A stretch of 64,000 nt of DNA from positions 15,043,257-15,107,256 of the forward strand of contig JABAKD010000021.1 of NCBI GenBank assembly GCA_012845835.1. Reading direction: 5' to 3'. The notes beneath the pieces were generated by a model. The model saw nothing but the letters and a program-made list of their open reading frames with translations, was not told the origin of the DNA and did no database searches. This document shows positions 36,281 to 48,058 of this stretch, piece by piece (positions within the stretch are counted from its first letter, which is position 1; each line of letters starts with the position of its first letter). The DNA comes from Undaria pinnatifida (lineage: Eukaryota; Sar; Phaeophyceae; Laminariales; Alariaceae). The translations under genes and the position numbers were made by a program.

Positions 36281-36979
36281 CCCACTAAGCCACGACCGTA
36301 AAGCCACGGACATGACCCACCGTACTTATGTCCACGTCGCCCGCCACCATAGCACCCCCCCAAGTCTGGTACGGTCCTCCAAAACTTAGAAGAATGCGGC
36401 CCCGGTTGACCGAATGAAATGCTCCCACGCTGGCCGTTGCAACACCCTTCCCTCGATATTGTTCTGGTTGCCTCCCTAACCAGCACATACTCACCCACCT
36501 TGGTTTGTCCCCCAAGCGAGATACGACTGATGTCGTCGTTATTGCTTCGAGCCTGTTCTGATTTCTGGCAGCTTGCCTTTCCTCTAGGGCTTCACGTATC
36601 TCTCTGAAGGCTTGTTGTTGTTCTGCCACAAAATCACCCAATCCTCCTTGACAATCCACACCATCAATGACAGGCGTAATTGAGTCCAACCGTGACCCAG
36701 CATTTCGACCGAACAGTAGACGAAATGGTGTCGGAGACAAAGGTAGACTAGGATCTGGGGTAACACGTTGAATCCATTATGCGGGAAGTACATACCGGTC
36801 CCATATCCTGGGCCAAGTCTTGCAGAGTTCGGACAGTACTTCCCGAACCCCCCCCCCCACCCTTCCGGCCGCCCCCTGGGCACGGGGATGATTGGCGGGA
36901 CCATAGTATATCGATACGTCATGCCATTGGCACAAATGTTTCAACACCTGCGGCACTCAGAGGGTCAAAAGGAGTTCTA

Positions 36980-37378
36980 GCAGCTAACGACTTACCCCGT
37001 TCGGCATCCTTCGATGGCAACGGATATGCAAGCAGGAACTTGCTGGCTCTATCCACCACAACCAACGGATACCTGTTTCCGTCTTGAGACTCTTGGGGTC
37101 TTGGATGTCCATCTCCAGAAGTTCCCAAGGCCATAAAAACTTGGCGGGCATCATGGCTACTCCCTGACAGTTGGCTCCTTTCCTTTTCCTGCAGCCACAC
37201 AAAATTCGTATTCACGCACGTCCTTGAATAACGTCGGCCAACAGTACTTATTTTGAACAAGCAAAGTTGTACGAGCCACGCCCGGATGACCAAATGTGCT
37301 GTGAACCAACGCCAAGATCCCTGGTGCCATCACCATTGGTATTGCTAACTTGGGGTCCTCGCCTTCAGAGACATACAA
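36980..37378 (-). pseudogene. Retrotransposon integrase fragment
   Basis: HSTFGHPGVARTTLLVQNKY then WPTLFKDVREY is the zinc-binding HHCC region. PLVVVDRASKFLLAYPLP in a shifted frame is the start of the catalytic core. The remaining core residues cannot be followed. Confidence 0.82.
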
Positions 37379-38028
37379 GAGATTCTAGAAGAGGTTCAAC
37401 GCCCAAAACATATTCTGCTCCAATTTCGCCCGCCTCAATTTTGGCTAGTATATGTTCAAGCACCGCATCCCGCCCCTGTTTTTCCTCCAACAATCGCGAA
37501 TTCTGCAGAATATCGGCTGTTTCCGCTAAAATGGCTGGATGGGTTGTTATTGGCTCCTTAACCTCTGTCGCGCCTCCCCTGCGGCAAACAAAGGGTGGAG
37601 TCTTGCTCCATTGGTTGTTGCTGTTGAGATGGTTGTTGTGGGATCGGGAACGAGGGGGACTGCGATGTAGGTCGGGATAAAGCCCTTATAACAGCTCTTG
37701 TAACTCCCGCTACTTCCTCCAGGCTAGGAAGTCCTTCCAAGCTCTCATCATCTCCCCTGCCAGCACCACTGTCTTCTTTCCTTGTATTCGGCGGACTTGG
37801 GCGTAGCAAGATCTGAGCGGCTCCCTCAACACTGTCTGTCATGTCCTGCGGGGTAATCGCTACTCCCGCCAAAGCTACCACACTCTCCGATAACGGTTCA
37901 TCTACCTGATCTGCACCAAGCTCCGTGAGAGGGACGCCGTCTAATGCTGGCCCTTCTGGCTCCATATACGTTTGGCGACTCGATATGTCGTCTGGGAAAG
38001 CCTCGTTAATGTCCTCACCTAGTGACTC

Positions 38029-38471
38029 TCAACAAGGTAATCGAGACAAAGCGTCTGGGAGTTGGTGGCGAGTGCCTGGCCGCCACTGCAGATTCATGTC
38101 GTATTCAATCAGGCACAAAGCCCACCAGTGTAGATTGGAGGAAAGGTCCCGACTGTCGAATAGCCACGTCAGTGCCGAGCAATCGGTGATGAGAGTAAAT
38201 CTCCTGCCTCGTACATCCATACATACGGTTTTAAGTGGTCTACCGCTCATAACACCGCCATCACTTCCCGTTCCGTAGGTGACCGTCTAGCGTCTGTCCG
38301 AGACCAACGATAACTAGTATATCCCAAAACACGTTCAGAACCTTCATGTATTCGGGTAAGAACTGCTCCTGATCCTAACTCGCTTGCATCCGTGTGGAGT
38401 TGGAACGGCCTGTCCCAGGCTGGCCGAGCCAAAATCGGTGGTGACGTAAGAGCGAGGATCAGTGTCGCCAA
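38029..38471 (-). pseudogene. Retrotransposon RNase H region
   Basis: SPPILARPAWDRPFQLHTDA then SELGSGAVL (RNase H start with the TDAS box), followed in another frame by FTLITDCSALTWLF and WRPGTRHQLPDALSR, the usual RNase H end in Ty3/gypsy pol. Confidence 0.87.
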
Positions 38472-38719
38472 AGCTTTGTCTTGTTCCTCACCACATGGAA
38501 CCTTGAGTCCCCTCGCCCGCTTTGACGCAAAACGCTTGTCACGAAGAATATTTGAGATAGGCGCTCAAGCGCGCTATATCGAGGAACGAATTTCCTCAGT
38601 AGCCTACCGTACCCAACAGAGCCCTCACTTCCTCTATCGTGTCGGCTTTAGTCAGTCGGGCAGCATATCGTCAATCTCAGACTGTGACGGACGAACTCCC
38701 AGTCTATCCACCGCCATGC

Positions 38720-39266
38720 TCACAAACTGTTGCTGAGCACAGTACACATGACTTGGAAGAAATGCACCGACAGACCTGCCCTCGATAAGTTATCTAGCAC
38801 TTGCCTCAATAGGTCTAGGTGTTCTTCCACCTGTTGGGTGAAAATGGTTATGTCATCCAACCAGAGTTGGGCTCCCTTCCCTTTTTGCGAGCCCAGAGCT
38901 CCGCCAACAAAGACTACAAAGCCTGCTGTCTTAAGTCCGAACCCCCATCGGTTAAGCTCCCACAGTGTACCGTGAGCGTCTCCAAACGCGGTTTTGTGTT
39001 TATCTTCCTCGGATATCTCTAATTGGGTGAATCCCGAAGCCAGATCTACTGACTTAACTCGCCTCTTTCCTGGCGTCAAAGATGCTTTGGATGTCTCCAA
39101 GGCCTCCTCTGTCCGACTTGAGTAACGTGTTCAGCCCCCGGTAATCCTGGCAGACCATCGCCGTTCCATCGTTCTTGCGAACCACCACACAATCGGCTGC
39201 CCACGCTGATGTCGATTTACAAATAGCTCCGGTTTGGAATTGTTTCGTCACCTCACCGTGAATCAT
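38720..39266 (-). pseudogene. Retrotransposon reverse transcriptase fragments
   Basis: In two frames: STSAWAADCVVVRKNDGTAM then VCQDYRGLNTL (39266-39054), and SVDLASGFTQLEISEEDKHK then LWLDDITIFTQQVEEHL (39100-38720). These are Ty3/gypsy RT palm motifs; the YxDD box reads WLDD. Confidence 0.87.
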
Positions 39267-40112
39267 GGCTTCCTCCTCTGGGGAGTATCGCTGCTTAGCC
39301 GCACATGGAGTACAATCTTCTCGGGTAGGGGCAACCGTAGCTTAGCCCCGTGGCATGCTGGTACTACCTTGGGATTAGCCGGGAACAATTCACGATCACG
39401 ACATTCACACAACAATTCCACCAAGGCTGACTTGCACCCCTGACTTGATTGTCCCGTGTTTGCCTCGGCTGTGTCAACTGCAATTTCCTCACCCATTCAC
39501 TTCTCCATTCCCCATCTTTCTCCCTCAGCAGCTGGCACTGGTTCTTTTCCCGTGGACCGGTCCAATAGTAACCGCATCCTTTCCGTATCACTGGCATTAT
39601 TAGTTGCGAAAACCATCGCTACCACGACATCTTGCTGTATGTTCATCGCTGTTTTCGTTCGATTGACAACCTTGCATTATAGGGGGTTGTCCGGGTACCA
39701 CCATTGAACTCCCCTGGCTATCCCCTACTCAGCTCCCAGCTCCATGTCATATGGTTGTGGTGGTACGACCAGTATAAACTGTCGATCCTGGGGTTGGAGC
39801 CCCGTCACCAATGCTTCTTTTAGCACACTAACGAATCCTCCCACCTTTGCTTCCTTTGTTAGACGTATGTTCCAATGCAGGCTGCTGTCGTCTTCCCAAG
39901 CGACTTCACTCTCCTTTGGCACTGTGTCTGGTTCTGTCAGCCCTTCTGATTCCCTGTTGACGGCTGTGTCACTGCACAAAAGCGTTCCGAGGGTGTCACC
40001 TCTGTTGCGAGTATCGTTGCAAGGGTTTCATATAGTTCCTTCTAGGAGTTGCTTTCGAGCCTGATGCCATTTTTCCCATTAGCATCGAACACCCTCCAAT
40101 CGTTGGCAATCC

Positions 40113-40550
40113 TCATGACGGTTCCGGAGTTGGCGTCGCCTCTATTCTAAGTGCCGTTGCAGGTGTCGAGCACCCTGCAATCGATCTCAGCGGTACCCAT
40201 GGTGATTCTGGAGTTGGCCTAAAGCCTTCTCCCTCCGGGAAGTTAAATACGCTTCCATGCTGTCTAAGGAACGCAGCACCTAAGATCAATCCGTATGGCA
40301 GACCTTTTACCACCCTAACCGTCATCCTTCTCACTCGATCTTCCGGCATAAACACCAACGAGATTTCGCATGACCCTACGATGTTCATGGGGGGAATTCC
40401 ACTCTGGATATGATTCGCCGCCCTGAGCAAACCTTTGCCCCTAGAGCTGATTATACCCCCCCCCCCCCTTGCGTTTCGCTCTACTGAGCGAACGAAAGAC
40501 TCCGACGCATAGTTACCTCCCCCTGTTCCTGTGTCCATCAATACGTCCAC
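40113..40550 (-). pseudogene. Retrotransposon aspartic protease region
   Basis: VLMDTGTGGGNYASESFVRS resembles a retroviral-type DTG protease active site, followed by GLPYGLILGAAFLRQHGSVF, the usual ILG-F flap/C-terminal motif. It is open for 145 codons but isolated from RT by stops. Confidence 0.8.
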
Positions 40551-40640
40551 AGCGCGCGACTAAGCCACGACCGTAAAGCCACAGACCTGACCCACCGTAC
40601 ATTTATGTCCCACGTCGCCCGCCGCCACAACACTGTCACA

Positions 40641-42379
40641 TATCTGATTCATAAGCTCCATGTGTTATGTGTTGTGTTTACGCGGTGTATGGTTCGACTT
40701 GACTCGTTCGTTGAATAATATCAAACAAACAGAGGTTGCGCTCGGTACTCTTGTTTCGCTCTAACTTGCAATTGTTGCAAATAAACATCAATTTCGTGTA
40801 GATGTTTTTGAAGACGGATATTGACAAGCTGGCATGCTATAGATAGCTACAACAAGTGTTGGCAGTTACCTTTCAAGAATGATGCGCGTGCAATATAGCT
40901 TAGATTTACGGTATTGTCCTGCTTTGAGCAATTTATCACCTGTGTTTGTTTTATTTGTCAATCGCCGAAAAAAAAAGAAAAACTGAGCAAGTCTACCTGC
41001 ATGTAGGAATTGCCTTTCCGTTCGCATTTGTTGTTGCTCAAGTTGGTACCCTCTTCAATCGGCCGTCCGGCGTAACTACTGTAATAGCACACGCATATCT
41101 TTGGCGCTGCGTTACGGTAACACACCAAGCAGCGCTAGTAGTCGATACTTTCTCCGCACTGCCTTATACCAGGTACGATACAGCGAGGCCTTGCAGTCAC
41201 TACAATTTATTTCCTGCTATTAGTTCGCGTTAAAATGCCAGTATAGCCATCGTTTAGATTTACCCGCGTTGGCCTGCTTCTTGCAAATACACCCCCACCT
41301 CCAATTCTTCTTTCGTCAACCGCCACAACAAAAAGACTACTCTCTAAAGGACAACAAAGCATGGTGACTGAACACGTCGGCCTGCAATAGGAATATGTTA
41401 CAGCGAGAGCTTGCAGCCATCACAACCAATTGCGCAAACCGTCCAGCTCGGCGGCGTAGGTTGAAGGGACATACCCATGTCATGCATGGCCGTAGTCTTC
41501 GTAAGACCTTCGCACAATGCCGACACGGAACACGTCGGGTTTGCACACCGACCAGGCAGACACTGCTTGCACCAAGCGCGTGGGCGGGGGGGGTGGGGGG
41601 TGCTGTGGAGTTTTGTGCTGCATGTGGGGTCTTTCGGCACGGCTGAATATATATGCATGTCGGAAACATTACAAATTTTGGGGACGCTATCTACTCGTTC
41701 ATGAGCATTACAGTAGGGATTTGTGTAATTTCTCAAATGATTTGTTTTTTCAAACTTTCACCAACAGATGGAAAGCATATAAACCTTACGACCACCACAC
41801 TTCCACGTATGTGTATTGTTTTCCACGGCAATGCAGACAACGATACACGTATAAATGCGTTTCTAGCCCTGCTGTTTCTCAGTGTGTACTGCAACAAACC
41901 TTCCCTGGGTGGCGACAGAAAAACTTCAGCACATTGAGGAACACATGGCATGATGTCGAATCGATTTAACTCAATCGAATTTATCCCCAATCCAGCGGTA
42001 CTGTTATACGTAGCGTTACTTCTTGGAACCCACCAAGGGGGGATGTTAATACATGCCGATACCCCCTTTTTTTTCACTACCGTGTTTGAGCTACCATGCT
42101 ATCATACCACACTATCACCATATCACAGCCGCACGAGTAACTCCGTACCTCACTGACTAAAAGTCGCTTGACGATAAAATTCGGCGCAGCCTAGTTGAGC
42201 ATTCCGTTTCGGAGGTATATCTCGCAACAGCACGAAAACGCAACGCGGCACAAGGAACAGGGGGGTCACTCGCGCGAGCGACCCCGAACCTCTGCAAGAA
42301 CGGGTGCCTCAAAGAGGGACCCCCCCAGTGGTACCGTAGCTTTGATCGACTTAAGGGCAAACATAACTATATATTAATA
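40641..42379. other. Intergenic with an R1 fragment
   Basis: A partial inverted R1 copy lies at 41475-41585 (catggccgtagtcttcgtaa ... ccgaccaggcagacactgct tgcaccaagcgcg). Near 41162-41215 and 41380-41430 a roughly 60-bp segment with acagcga-gccttgcagtcac is duplicated. No gene recognised. Confidence 0.55.
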
Positions 42380-42625
42380 TAAAAATTAAAATACACTCCA
42401 GCTGTGAGATCGAATATTTTGAAAGGAACGCTCAGTGTACATGCGCTCAATTACGTTACTTCGTTAGTCATACTTCGCTTGCTTGGCATAGGTTGGGAGG
42501 CGATCATGCAGACGGTATGTACGGAATACCTTACGTAATAAGTTGGTAGTGCGGTTTACCGCAATTTTAACATATCTGTCTGTACCTCCTTTTCACATTA
42601 TTATTGTCTCACGTATACCATTAAA
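42380..42625 (+). repeat. Dispersed repeat E, copy 1
   Basis: gaaaggaacgctcagtgtac atgcgctcaattacgttact tcgttagtcatacttcgctt ... ggcgatcatgcagacggtat matches 62474-62680 closely in the same orientation. Its first 38 bp (aaaattaaaatacactccag ctgtgagatcga) match the start of the 1.3-kb repeat at 60770. Confidence 0.8.
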
Positions 42626-43087
42626 TATATAGACTATATATGATCATTCTTTTTGGGGAGAATTTGGTCACAGGAGTTTGTTTTCGTCTCGGCCTCAGTA
42701 TGCGATTCTCGCAACTGGAATTCTCGGTCAAGCAACTTCGTTCGAGCGCCGTCTTCGTAGGGCGGCTCCAACGCCCCTCGCCCTGCCATATCCGTTCCCC
42801 AACTTGACTTGAACAAGGATAGACGCTGAGCGAGACAAGCGGGAAGTGCGCTTTTATTGTATTTTAGGGGGTATGCGCCCGACTTGTTCTTGGAACTTGG
42901 CATTTTTTTTTGTAGAGCTTGACCAAAAACATAAGGGACAACATTTCCAAATTGGCGTTATTTCTAAATTGGCATCTACATTTCTTCCCGACGATGCTTT
43001 TTTCATGGCCGCCTCCAAGCGCTTGCCCTATCGTAGCTGCTACTGCCGTGTGTCGTTTCCTTTCGGCTCAGTGGGTATGATATAGTA

Positions 43088-43560
43088 CTATTATGTCACC
43101 AACGAAGGATGCGTCGTGAGTACGATTCTCACCCAGATCATATTTGGTATTCAGGAGCGTGCGCGCTGGAGACGTTATGTGAATGGTTATGATAGTTGTT
43201 AGTGTTCTCCTGAGTACTACTAACTGTAGTACGTGGAGAGGGGATAGCTCCGGAGATCGCTCTTACGAAATCGGTGATAATTAACTAACGAACTGGAAAA
43301 CATATTTGGTTGATTTTTTGCGTAACCCACCCACTGTGAGTGTTACTGATTCAAGTGACAGTGGGTGGTGCTATGTGTCGTGAGTTCGATTCTCACCGAC
43401 TTCATACGTATTTGTATTTTTCAAGCGTGCGCGTTGACGACATTATGAATGGTTATTTTGGTAGTTTGACATATATATGTAGTATCACTACCCACTGAGC
43501 TACTGAGTCAAGTGAATAAGTGTAGCTCAGTGGGCAGTGCTGTAGCATTTCTCGGTGAAA
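43088..43560 (+). mobile_element. tRNA-related repeat cluster
   Basis: Two segments (43100-43190 and 43350-43460) each carry gtcgtgagttcgattctcac-type B boxes and a shared body (gtgcgcg-tg-agac-ttat gaatggttat). At 43519 agtgtagctcagtgggcagt is an A-box-like sequence. I read them as worn tRNA-derived SINEs, not tRNA genes, since no full cloverleaf is seen. Confidence 0.5.
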
Positions 43561-44289
43561 TCACTTTGTTCGAAGGCCGCCGTCCGAGCGAGAAGCGCGC
43601 AAAAAAAATGTATTTTGAACGGTACTCTCCAGGTTTTCTTCGGGTCTTGATGTATGGAGAGGTTGATAAAACTTGGCAAGACATTATTTCCAAATTTGGA
43701 GCAATATTTAGTGCCAAAGCAAATAATAATATTACTGTACAAAAATCTCCATGGTACTGCGGTAGGGAACATATTAGTGCATTTGTTAGCGCATTTGTTT
43801 CTTGAATTTCGGGAGGTACACGCACATACATACATGGAAATAGACGTGGCAAGCGCACGCATGACTAGACGAGGAGGTAGTAGTGATTACGATTACTGCG
43901 CCATGAAGAGCCACACAGCAGCATTGCGAATGGCTGCGTCCCCGGGGCCTCGAGGGTTGTATTATACAAGTTCCTCCTGTATTGTTAAGCTGCGCCACTC
44001 GAAAGGTGGTAGTAAGTAGACAGTATCCACGGAAGAAACTAGTGGTGGCATGCGTTCGTCCCCGTATCGCATTGTTTGTTGTTTTTTTTCCCCGAGAACA
44101 CTCTTTGGAGAAATAAATGTGTGTGGATGGCGTGCTTTCTTGTAGCTGTGGTCCCTGACTCCATTGCTGTGGTCGTTTGCCGGTCGTGTTGGTATGTAAC
44201 TGACAAATAAGTTTTTGTTGCTTCGTGCTTGACGTGCTCCTTGCTGCTGATTGCTGATTGATCATCTCTTCTAGTGACTTTTTTTTTCC

Positions 44290-44574
44290 GGCAAACTTCT
44301 ACTTTCCAGCTTCTGGACATACAAGCCGTGGTCACAGGTATCGTCCTTCCCTTCCCTCCCCCGGTTATTGCCTTCATTTGTTTTGGCGCATAGGGTTCAG
44401 CACCCACTGATTGCCGATTTTTCATCCAGTGTTGCTAACTCACGCTCTCGCGCTTTCCGTAAGCCAATTAGTGCACAAGACGAAAAATTATACGAGAACG
44501 CACTCGGGGGGATTCGAACTCACGAAGCTGACCTATACCAGGCTTGAGGATATAGCCTGATACGCCACCGGGGC
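44290..44574 (-). mobile_element. tRNA-derived SINE, copy 2
   Basis: Matches 4745-5016 in orientation and order: tRNA-like head at 44574-44500 with gagttcgaatc B box (44511-44521), the middle gcgcatagggttcagca, the C-rich region and the ccgtggtcacagg end. Confidence 0.78.
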
Positions 44575-46900
44575 AGTGAGTGATATAGAGCCGGTCGCTC
44601 CGGTGGTCTACTGCTGCTGCAATAATACGATACCCAAGCAAGTTGCACCGATCGATTCGATCTGGACTGACTGCTGTATTATGCAAGTGTTCCATGTTGT
44701 TGTTGTTGTTGTTGTTCTCGCATAGCTCGCATAATCAAGTCCGTGGTCACAGGACAGGCTCCAGTCACTCTGGAGCTGAGGAATACCCCAGGGAAGAAAC
44801 ACAAACAAACCAAAGGTGGGTACACGCATATATCACAGCTAACGCAATTTATGCCTTCACCAGAAACATATAAAAGTGAAATCGGGAGTCAGCCAACGAT
44901 GCGCCAGGTCCATACTGGTGCGTACGTCTCACTACTCGCGCCTGGAAAAACCGACTATACCGCTTGCCACCCAAGAAATACTACCGGGTACCACGTATAT
45001 ATTGCACGTAGTACCTATCACCACGCATACGCACGACAGACGCAAGTCAATTGGAAAAAAGAAACAAAGAAAAGAAAAGAAGATACAAGAAAGGAAAGAA
45101 AAGAAAAGACAAGAAAGCAAAAAAACGAAAAAGGAAACAAAAGAAAAGACAAAAAAAGCAAGAAAAAACGAAAAAACAATACAAGAAGAGGAAGCAAGGG
45201 AAGGAAAAGAGAAAAACATGTCATACTGCTGTAGCAGACCCTAGGAGCTGACTAAAGGCGGCATTGGGCTCATAGAGGGTATCAAGTGCATCATCAATGG
45301 CCATGTACAACTTCTCTAATCACACGCAGCGGACATGGTCAGTCATCTTACTGGCCCCGGACGCTTGATTGAGTAAAACTACCATAGCAAACGCGCCCGA
45401 CACGTTTCGTCACCAGACTAAAGGGTCAGTCGGCGTGTGCTCGGATTTATCCGATCGAAGTCTCATGAATGAAGCTCGGAATCGGATTCACTTCAGAGAA
45501 GGTAGCTACTAATAGTAGTACATTGTTTTGATTGTTAGTCTCTATCGAACTCTTGGCATTCCCTTACATATTGTACGCGCAGACTATGATTGTGTATGGT
45601 GACTTTTTTTACTCTACCAAGTGTTGAATCGAACAATTCGAAGTGCTACCCTGCCCTACCCGAAGCATGGCATGCGGAACCCTTGTATACATGACGATGC
45701 GGTATGCTTGGTTAGGGGACTACCTTGTAAAAAAATGGGACAATTCTACAACGTAAGGGGTCTGATATATACGGCACGGGCAAAGCATGACCCTCCCCAC
45801 TTTGCTGCGTGCACACGCCTCTCGTAGCCAAAGACGGCAATTGCCATGGTTTAGTATCTTACATCGGCGACGTCATTCGCAAACAACGTATTCGCAGACG
45901 ACCTTAGCGGCGGTAGACTGACTCTTGAACATGTTTTCGCTTAGATAAACATCGAACAAACGGCTCGCTGGTGCTGTTCTTGCTTGCGGCGTGTCTTGCA
46001 ATTCTTGTTAAAAACGGTTTCGCATCTTTGTCCGCAGGCACGCAACTCCAGCCACGTTTGAAGTCCTATCAAAGCTTTTAGCTCAACACCGCCACCTCTC
46101 TTCCTTTACATGACGTCTTCTCGCAATCACAACCAGTCTAACAGCGCCCCGCTCACCCCGTTATCCACCTCCATCCGAGAGAGCAACGCACACGTGTGAA
46201 CGCCCGGGAAAAGGTGGACTCTTTCGACAAACGAACCACGCCCCGTCCAAAACACCCCGAAATGCCGCTATGTTAGCTACAAGATATTCGTAGCCAAGCA
46301 TCTTAAAACCCCCTTTTGCTACCGCAAACCAGTCAATACTTTCTACTATCAGGTACCTGGTACTACTACTGCTGTAGTTGTGATCATCAAGACTTGGGTA
46401 TGGAGCCAAACGGGGTAAGATTGTCAAGCACACCCAACAACGAAACCAGCCGCTTTGTGATCCATTTCCCTCCGCCTCCTCCACGTCATCTTCCTCGTGC
46501 CCCCATCTCCACAACAATGACCTTAAAAGCACTTTTGGCGCGCGCCTGAGTCATCTCACGCTATAAATCTATAGGGGTGCAGCAGATTCTAAGAAATATC
46601 TGAGTTCCTAACATGAGCTATTAATAGCTCAATATCTCCCCCGAAAGATGGTTTCGAAGACATTCCTTCGCGCAACCCAACCAGCATTTCTGTGCTGTAG
46701 TCCTACACGAAAAACCAAGATACTCGTGAAATGATCATGCTAACCAACAGATCCATACTTGAGGAGCTCAACCGGTAACAACAACGTGTCAGAAGGTCAG
46801 AAACCTTTAGGTATTAAAACTGCAAACCCTGCCGTGGGATGACTCACCCCCTCCACCCCCTCCGCCCCCTCCACCCCCTCCCCCTCTCAACAAACGCAAC
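44575..46900. other. Intergenic, mostly unrecognised
   Basis: A purine-only AAAG/AAAAG tract at 45055-45215 explains a Lys-rich open frame. Positions 46625-46720 are a worn inverted relative of the 9660/50695 repeat. No gene supported. Confidence 0.5.
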
Positions 46901-46984
46901 CAGCCAACTTAAATTCCCACTAGTTTGTGTTCAAAACGCGGGTGCAGCGCTGACAGGTTAGGGCTCCCGAAAAAAGCAAAGACA

Positions 46985-47170
46985 ATCATTAGCCGCTTTT
47001 CGCTCGCCCCCCCCCATCATCCTCCTCGTCCTCCTCCGCCTCCTCCTTCTCATTAAACAAAAACAGCGACTAGTGGCTTTTGGCTCGCCTCTCCCCGTCC
47101 TCCTCCTCCACGCCAGCATCTCAACAAACACAACAACAGTAATCATCCTCATGTTTCTCGCCCCCCTCCC
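46985..47170 (-). repeat. Tandem repeat across the helicase stop region
   Basis: Three units (near 46998, 47072 and 47140) share ggcttttggctcgcc / ccgcttttcgctcgcc / atgtttctcgccc, then tcctcctc repeats, then catctcaacaaacacaac-like sequence. The last unit contains the stop (47149-47151) and the coding GAG repeats, so the others are echoes of the exon end. A further weak copy lies at 46430-46500. Confidence 0.65.
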
Positions 47171-48058
47171 TCCTCCTCCTCCTCCTCTTCCTCTTCCCAG
47201 TCCTCTTCCTCCTCCTCCAAATCTCCCCAGTCTCCATCCCCCCAATCGTTTTCATCCCAACCCCCTTCCTCCCCCTCCTCGTCCTCGTCCCCCTCCGCCG
47301 CCGCACGGCTATTCGAGATCGCAATGCCTCCCGGAACAGCGAAAACTCTGGCACCGCTCGACAATGCTTCCGAGGCAGCAGCAACACCACCACTCCCACC
47401 ACCCGAATAATCTCGATCCCCCATCGACATCGCCTCCACCCCGTCCTCCTCGAATTCCTCATCCTCCACATCCTCCGCACAACTATCCCCTAAATTCAAC
47501 GGTATTACTCCCGACGAAGAAACGGTCCCCTCATCCCTTCCTAAGAACGCCTTTGAGGTACCCCCCGCAACACCCGACTTTCCCCGCCCCCCCTTCGCCT
47601 CCTCGTCTCCTAGAAACCCTCGGTTTACCGGAGGGTTTCTGATTGCGGGTGGATCGGTCTGAACCTCCCCCTCCTCCTCCTCGTCGTCGTCCTCGTCCTC
47701 CACCTCCCACTCCTCCACGTCCTCGTCCATCTCCCACCCCTCCGCGTCATCCTCCTCCCACCCCTCCTCCTCCTCCCACTCCTCCTCCTCTTCCTCCAAC
47801 TGTACTCCACGCCCGCCGCCACCACCAAGTTTCACATCTTCCAGGTTCTTACTTTTGTCCAGGTTCTTACTATTTCCCGGTTTCTTATTGCTTTCCTCTA
47901 CCGACGGAATGGTCCTAGTAACCGCCCAAAACCGACCGTTCTTAACCTCGCAATCGTCGAAAGGAAGACCCAACTGTTTCGCGAATTTTCCAACAACGAA
48001 TTTTGTTTCGGGGGTGGCTAGGTTGATCACGATGCCTGGCCTTCCCGCGCGTCCGCAC
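47149..48058 (-). CDS. Helicase exon 8 (motif VI end and acidic tail)
   Basis: Acceptor ggcag. CGRAGRPGIVINLATPETKF finishes motif VI and the core, then FAKQLGLPFDDCEVKNGRFW. From about residue 370 on, the tail is Glu/Asp-rich with regularly spaced Trp (EEWEEEEGWEEDD, DENDWGDGDWGD), ending in TGA at 47149. Such tails are hypervariable, and part of this one may be repeat expansion of GAG/GAC codons. A later splice inside the tail cannot be excluded. Confidence 0.82.

Larger units (their letters stand above)
36281..40640 (-). mobile_element. Decayed Ty3/gypsy-type LTR retrotransposon
   Basis: On the - strand the pol order is protease (40550 to 40113), reverse transcriptase (about 39270 to 38720), RNase H (38471 to 38029), integrase zinc-binding and core (37378 to 36980) and integrase tail (36740 to 36285), the Ty3/gypsy order. 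Frame shifts and stops separate the parts, so it is dead. About 70 bp with actaagccacgaccgtaaag ccac-gac-tgacccaccgt recur at 36281-36352 and 40553-40628 and bracket the element; they may be what remains of LTR edges. No gag recognised. Confidence 0.85.

Noticed and set aside
44743-45251. Lys-rich open frames
   Set aside because: Explained by an AAAG purine tract; no start context or domain.
47073-47918. Pro-rich open frames on the + strand opposite the helicase tail
   Set aside because: They are antisense shadows of GAG/GAC-rich helicase codons.
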